Made by a program: the position numbers and the translations under genes. DNA of 58,512 nt from Oceanospirillaceae bacterium (GTDB lineage: Bacteria > Pseudomonadota > Gammaproteobacteria > Pseudomonadales > Balneatricaceae), in assembly GCA_013373085.1 (NCBI GenBank), contig JABXIM010000242.1, positions 1 to 58,512 of the forward strand. Reading direction: 5' to 3'. The notes beneath the pieces are model-generated. The model did no database searches. It was given only the letters and a program-made list of their open reading frames with translations, and had not been told where the DNA came from. This document shows positions 54,564-58,512 of the stretch, piece after piece; position 1 is the stretch's first letter, and each line of letters begins with the position of its first letter.

Positions 54564-55465
54564 AGCTCGGAGCTGGCGCTGACGGCGCGCTCAGGCCAGT
54601 TATCAGGCACCACAAAGCCACGCTGCCGTTCAATCCATTCGGTGCCGTCGGCTGTCGGCTGTAGCAGGCTGAGCAGCGCCGGTTGTGACTGCCGTGTCAG
54701 GTATTCCAGGAGTTCCGGCTGTTCGAGGCTGTCGTCCAGGGCCAGGCGCGCAGGTGCGAGCCAGCGCAGTTTCGGCAGTACCGCATAGCGGGTTGCAGGC
54801 TGTGGCGGCAGGTCGCGAAATTCGTTCAGCGTGCACCAGAAGCCGCGCAGGTGACTGGGATTGATATCCGGATGCAGCCGCTTCGGCGCACCCGAGCCGA
54901 GGCGGTAGAACAGGTATCCCGGCATCAGCAGCTCGACAACGGGGTCGATGGCACCGAGATTAGCCAGGGTACGCTGTCCGGCCGGATTGAGCGACAGCCG
55001 TAACTGGTGTTGCTGCAGCCGCTGCCACTTGATATCCAGGCGGTCACGCAACCCGGGACCGACGAAGTGCCGCAGTTCGCTGCCGTCGCCGGTACAGAGG
55101 TAGAATTTGACCGCTGTCTCGAGGTGATGCCAGCGTCTCTGGCGACGGTAGACGAAGTCGAATTCGCCCAGCGTTCGACCCTCCTGTCGGCACTGGATAT
55201 TGCGGTGCAGTTCGTCGACAGAACCTTGCAGCAGCTCGGCGATCAGGTCCTCGAAATACAGACCCAGACGGCGGTGCCGTGGCGGCATGAATGGCTCGGT
55301 AATCGCAGGATCTTTGCCGAGGAGATCGCGCAGGGAGGTGCAGGCGGCGTTCATCAGCGCCGGTGCGCCGATTGCCCAAAGCCTTTCGCGGCGCAGGGCA
55401 TCGGGCTCGTCGAGCAGTTGGCAATAAAGATGAGGCGGCGCCTGGTCCGTATCCAGTGGGTTCAA
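54560..55465 (-). CDS. DUF1853 family protein
   Basis: 301 residues. Recognised as DUF1853 by RRLGLYFEDLIAELLQ, RTLGEFDFVYRR, WHHLETAVKFYLC and FVGPGLRDRLDIKWQRLQ, a pattern that recalls restriction-endonuclease-like nucleases (Glu, Asp, and EtxK-type LETAVKF). No function is established. Its stop codon is donated by the adjacent repeat. Divergent from the small gene before uvrC. Confidence 0.83.
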   Translation of the reverse strand: MNPLDTDQAPPHLYCQLLDEPDALRRERLWAIGAPALMNAACTSLRDLLGKDPAITEPFMPPRHRRLGLYFEDLIAELLQGSVDELHRNIQCRQEGRTLGEFDFVYRRQRRWHHLETAVKFYLCTGDGSELRHFVGPGLRDRLDIKWQRLQQHQLRLSLNPAGQRTLANLGAIDPVVELLMPGYLFYRLGSGAPKRLHPDINPSHLRGFWCTLNEFRDLPPQPATRYAVLPKLRWLAPARLALDDSLEQPELLEYLTRQSQPALLSLLQPTADGTEWIERQRGFVVPDNWPERAVSASSEL

Positions 55466-55520
55466 AAGCTTGGTAAACTCCCCAACTAATCAGGTTTGAT
55501 GATAAGGAAGATCTGTCCCG

Positions 55521-55859
55521 ATGACCTTTGTGCAGAAGCGCTCCACCAATACCAAGCCTGTCAAAGCCCAGGACCGCCGGCTGATGGTATCGGATACCGA
55601 TATCAATTATATCCTGGTCAATGGGGCCCAATTGTCGCTGGGCAAACTCAAGCGGGCCAAGTCGTTCGATGCGCGCCTCTACTATTTTGCCGAGATCGGC
55701 GTCTACCTGGAAGTGTCGCTGTCCCGCGGCGCCGGTATCAGCGACGCGACCCGCGAAACACTGCAGGAAATTCATAAGCAGGCGCTGTATTTGCATATGG
55801 AGGCGAACAAGGCCGAGCATCTTCATAAATTCGAAAGCGATGTGTCCGGCGCGAAATGA
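55521..55859 (+). CDS. hypothetical 112-residue protein before uvrC
   Basis: Cytoplasmic, no signal or membrane segment. It begins MTFVQKRSTNTKPVKAQDRR after AAGGAAG, has a beta-rich centre (INYILVNGAQLSLGKLKRAK, ARLYYFAEIGVYLEVSLSR) and ends helical (EIHKQALYLHMEANKAEHLH). I do not recognise it. It sits 27 bases before uvrC, in the place where a gacA/uvrY response regulator gene lies in many relatives, and is probably cotranscribed with uvrC. Confidence 0.72.
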   Translation: MTFVQKRSTNTKPVKAQDRRLMVSDTDINYILVNGAQLSLGKLKRAKSFDARLYYFAEIGVYLEVSLSRGAGISDATRETLQEIHKQALYLHMEANKAEHLHKFESDVSGAK

Positions 55860-55886
55860 TCCCGAAGACAGGATTGCAACAGAGCA

Positions 55887-57725
55887 GTGACTGAAACTAC
55901 CACTCAGGACTTCGATGCCAAGGCGTTTCTGGCGCGGCTGACCTCCAGGCCCGGTGTCTACCAGATGTACGGGGCCGACGACGCGATCCTGTATGTCGGC
56001 AAGGCCAAGAACCTCAAGAAGCGTGTCAGCAGTTATTTTCGCAGCACGGGCCTCGCGCCGAAGACGCGGGCGCTGGTCGCGCGTATCGCCCACGTCGAGG
56101 TGACGGTCACCAACAGCGAAACCGAAGCATTGCTGTTGGAACAGAACCTGATCAAGGAGCAGCGCCCGCCCTACAATATCCTGCTGCGGGACGACAAGTC
56201 CTACCCCTACATCTTTGTCTCCGACCAGGATGCCTATCCCGCAATGCGTTTTCATCGGGGCGCGCGGCGCAGGAAAGGGCGCTACTTCGGTCCCTATCCC
56301 AGCGGCGGAGCAGTACGCGAGACGCTGAACCTGATGCAGAAGCTGTTTCGCATCCGCTCCTGTGAGGACAGCTTTTACCGTAATCGTACCCGGCCCTGCC
56401 TGCAGTACCAGATCGATCGCTGCACGGGTCCCTGCGTCGATCTGGTGACGCCCGAGGACTATGCCCGGGACCTGCGCCTCGCGACGCTGTTTCTCGAGGG
56501 AAAAAGCCAGATGGCGATGCAGGAGCTGGCAGAGCAGATGGAGGCCGCCGCGGCCCGGCTCGACTTCGAGCAGGCGGCGCGTTTTCGCGATCAGATATCG
56601 CAGCTGCAGCGCATTCAGGAGCAACAGTATGTCAGCGGCCTTGAGGGTGACGCCGATGTTGTCGGCTGTGCGCTCAAGGCCGGTGCCGTCGGCGTGCATA
56701 TGCTGTACGTACGCGGCGGCCGCATTATCGGCAGCAAGGTGTTCCATCCCAAGGTTTCGGTCGAAGACAGCGAGTCCGATGTGCTGTCGGCGTTTCTTGC
56801 GCAATGGTACCTCGGTTCGGCGCGGGAGATCCCCGACCAGGTGATCGTACCGTTCGAGCTGGAGGATGCCGATGCACTGGAGCAGGCGCTGGCGCAGCGC
56901 CGCGGGCGCAAGGTGGCGGTCCAGTACCGGGTGCGGGGCGACAAGGCCGGCTGGCAGCGGCTGGCCCAGACCAACGCCGAACAGCAGCTCGCCAGTCACC
57001 TCGCCAGCAAGCAGAACGTCTACAACCGTTTCCTGGCGCTGCAGCAGGTGCTGGGGCTGGATGCGGTACCCCGGCGTCTCGAGTGCTTCGATATCAGCCA
57101 CAGTTCCGGCGAAGCGACGGTGGCGTCCTGCGTGGTGTTCGACCACAACGGGCCGCTGAAATCGGACTACCGGCATTTCAATATCGATGGCATCACCGCC
57201 GGCGATGATTACGCGGCCATGCATCAGGCCCTGACCCGGCGCTATACCCGGCTCAAGAAGGGGGAGGGCAAACTGCCGGATATCCTGCTGATCGACGGTG
57301 GCAAGGGGCAGGTCAGTCAGGCGCGGGATGTGCTGCAGGAACTGCAGATCGACGACGTGCTGATCGTCGGTGTCGCCAAGGGGCCGAGTCGGCGGGCCGG
57401 GCTTGAAGTCCTGGTGATGGCCGATTCCGGCGAGGAGGTCACACTGGCGGGCGACGACCCTGCGCTGCACCTGATCCAGCATATCCGTGACGAGGCGCAC
57501 CGCTTTGCGATTACCGGCCACCGTGCCCGGCGTGGCAAGGCCCGGCGTCAGTCCAGGCTCGAGGGTATTCCCGGGGTCGGCCCCAAGCGCCGGCGCGAAT
57601 TACTGCGGCATTTCGGCGGAGTCGCCGAGGTAGAGCGCGCCAGTATTGAAGAAATTGCAAAAGTCTCTACCATAAGCCGCAAGCTCGCGGAGGAAATCTA
57701 TGCCGCGCTACATCCCGATCTCTAG
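55887..57725 (+). CDS. uvrC: excinuclease ABC subunit C
   Basis: Makes both incisions in nucleotide excision repair. 612 residues from GTG 55887. N-terminal GIY-YIG domain ([20 protein letters not shown]), the UvrB-interacting UVR motif (about 205-240), the RNase-H-like C-terminal nuclease domain ([20 protein letters not shown], with catalytic Asp residues), and helix-hairpin-helix [18 protein letters not shown]. Followed by pgsA after 11 bases. Confidence 0.97.
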   Translation: MTETTTQDFDAKAFLARLTSRPGVYQMYGADDAILYVGKAKNLKKRVSSYFRSTGLAPKTRALVARIAHVEVTVTNSETEALLLEQNLIKEQRPPYNILLRDDKSYPYIFVSDQDAYPAMRFHRGARRRKGRYFGPYPSGGAVRETLNLMQKLFRIRSCEDSFYRNRTRPCLQYQIDRCTGPCVDLVTPEDYARDLRLATLFLEGKSQMAMQELAEQMEAAAARLDFEQAARFRDQISQLQRIQEQQYVSGLEGDADVVGCALKAGAVGVHMLYVRGGRIIGSKVFHPKVSVEDSESDVLSAFLAQWYLGSAREIPDQVIVPFELEDADALEQALAQRRGRKVAVQYRVRGDKAGWQRLAQTNAEQQLASHLASKQNVYNRFLALQQVLGLDAVPRRLECFDISHSSGEATVASCVVFDHNGPLKSDYRHFNIDGITAGDDYAAMHQALTRRYTRLKKGEGKLPDILLIDGGKGQVSQARDVLQELQIDDVLIVGVAKGPSRRAGLEVLVMADSGEEVTLAGDDPALHLIQHIRDEAHRFAITGHRARRGKARRQSRLEGIPGVGPKRRRELLRHFGGVAEVERASIEEIAKVSTISRKLAEEIYAALHPDL

Positions 57726-57736
57726 CGGCAGGTATT

Positions 57737-58297
57737 ATGCTGTTTTCGATGAAAATCCCCAATCTGTTGACCCTTGCGCGTATCATCCTGATTCCCGTTT
57801 TCGTCCTGCTCTACTATCTGCCCCAGGCCTGGTCGCCGATCGCCGCGGCGATGGTCTTCGGGCTGGCGGCGCTGACGGACTGGTTCGACGGTTACCTGGC
57901 GCGACGCCTCAACCAGTCGTCGCCGTTCGGTGCCTTTCTCGACCCGGTCGCCGACAAGCTGATGGTTGCCGTGGCCCTGGTTCTGTTGGTCGAGACCTTT
58001 GACGAACCCTGGATCACCATTCCGGCCGCAATCATCATCGGCCGGGAGATCGTGATCTCCGCACTTCGTGAATGGATGGCGGAACTCGGCGAGCGTGCCA
58101 GCGTGGCGGTGTCCTACATCGGCAAAGTGAAGACTACGCTGCAGATGGTGGCGATCCTGTTGCTGATCGGCTTCACGCCGTACTCGGCACTCTCCTGGAT
58201 CGGCGTCGTGGCGCTGTATGGCGCGACGTTGCTCACCCTCTGGTCCATGGTGCAGTACCTGGCAGCCGCCTGGCCGTTGTTGCGCGAAGATATCTGA
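57737..58297 (+). CDS. pgsA: CDP-diacylglycerol-glycerol-3-phosphate 3-phosphatidyltransferase
   Basis: Membrane enzyme making phosphatidylglycerophosphate. 186 residues from ATG 57737; ATG 57749 ([12 protein letters not shown]) is the usual N-terminus in relatives but lacks a ribosome site. The CDP-alcohol phosphotransferase motif is [10 protein letters not shown] ... [10 protein letters not shown], with several transmembrane helices. Order uvrC-pgsA-tRNA-Gly is the common gammaproteobacterial one. Confidence 0.95.
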   Translation: MLFSMKIPNLLTLARIILIPVFVLLYYLPQAWSPIAAAMVFGLAALTDWFDGYLARRLNQSSPFGAFLDPVADKLMVAVALVLLVETFDEPWITIPAAIIIGREIVISALREWMAELGERASVAVSYIGKVKTTLQMVAILLLIGFTPYSALSWIGVVALYGATLLTLWSMVQYLAAAWPLLREDI

Positions 58298-58426
58298 TAT
58301 TTCCGCCCAACGGCAGGAACCATAAGCCGTGAGAGGTACGCTGGTGGCGCGTGCCTCGCGCACTCCCATTTGAGTGTTTTTTGACCTAAGTGCTTAATCT
58401 CTAAGTAAAAATATTCTATTTCAGTG

Positions 58427-58454
58427 TTGACACATTCGCCGAGGTCTCTATAAT
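58427..58454 (+). promoter_or_regulatory. strong sigma70 promoter of tRNA-Gly
   Basis: Perfect TTGACA (58427-58432), 16 bases, perfect TATAAT (58449-58454), then ACGCACC as in the tRNA-Arg promoter. Confidence 0.92.
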
Positions 58455-58474
58455 ACGCACCACTTACGACGCAG

Positions 58475-58512
<38 letters not shown>

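Noticed and set aside
55044-57521. 825-codon minus-strand frame opposite uvrC
   Set aside because: Antisense shadow; the GIY-YIG, UVR and helix-hairpin-helix motifs of uvrC are on the plus strand.

Overview
The window (58.5 kb, GC-rich, mostly tightly packed) looks like the chromosome of a gammaproteobacterium close to the Pseudomonadales/Oceanospirillales. From knowledge of Pseudomonas genomes, the orders leuD-leuB-asd-asd2-fimV-truA-trpF-(trpB-trpA)-accD-folC-dedD-cvpA-purF-metZ and lpxH-ppiB-glnS-cysS-folD-tRNA-Arg-tRNA-His-tig-clpP-clpX are familiar in that group. trpBA lying between trpF and accD differs from Pseudomonas itself and points to an Oceanospirillales-like marine lineage. This placement is inferred from gene order only.

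Layout. 1-17.3 kb: leucine synthesis (leuD end, leuB), two tandem aspartate-semialdehyde dehydrogenases, the polar hub protein FimV, truA, trpFBA, accD, folC, a SPOR protein, cvpA-purF and metZ, all rightward and closed by a strong bidirectional terminator. 17.3-21.1 kb: a TetR regulator, a PuuB-like oxidase and, divergently, a PuuA-like glutamine synthetase homologue (polyamine use). 21.1-26.4 kb: thpR, dusC, then the AmmeMemoRadiSam genes amrS (leftward) and amrB-amrA (rightward) fused into one overlapping operon with a cupin and a macrodomain gene. 26.4-31.4 kb, leftward: a small heat-shock protein with a sigma32-like promoter and a ROSE-like leader, a DUF2185 protein, acnB, and an SRAP (YedK/HMCES) protein.

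31.4-35.7 kb is the least explained part. A promoter, a leader folding as a closed stem carrying two hairpins, and six close or overlapping genes follow each other: a helical protein, a degenerate-receiver-like protein, a winged-helix/roadblock-like protein, a Roadblock/LC7 protein, a free-standing Aer-type PAS protein and a PhnD-like binding protein without signal peptide. No kinase, GTPase or transporter subunit is present. I infer a cytoplasmic sensory complex of unknown output; this is my main candidate for an undescribed system.

35.7-50.0 kb: a cupin, a small Cys-rich protein in AT-richer DNA, miaE, a REP-like pair, lpxH, ppiB, glnS, an M14 peptidase-like/alpha-beta hydrolase pair, a lipoprotein, cysS, a cluster of two glycosyltransferases around a radical SAM protein followed by a SelW-like protein, a methyltransferase and folD. 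50-58.5 kb: tRNA-Arg(TCT), tRNA-His(GTG), tig, clpP, clpX, a DUF1853 protein, a small unknown protein, uvrC, pgsA and the start of tRNA-Gly(GCC), cut by the window end. Dispersed palindromic repeats occur at about 26.4, 27.6, 37.8, 41.0, 48.5 and 54.5 kb, and two of them supply the stop codons of neighbouring genes.
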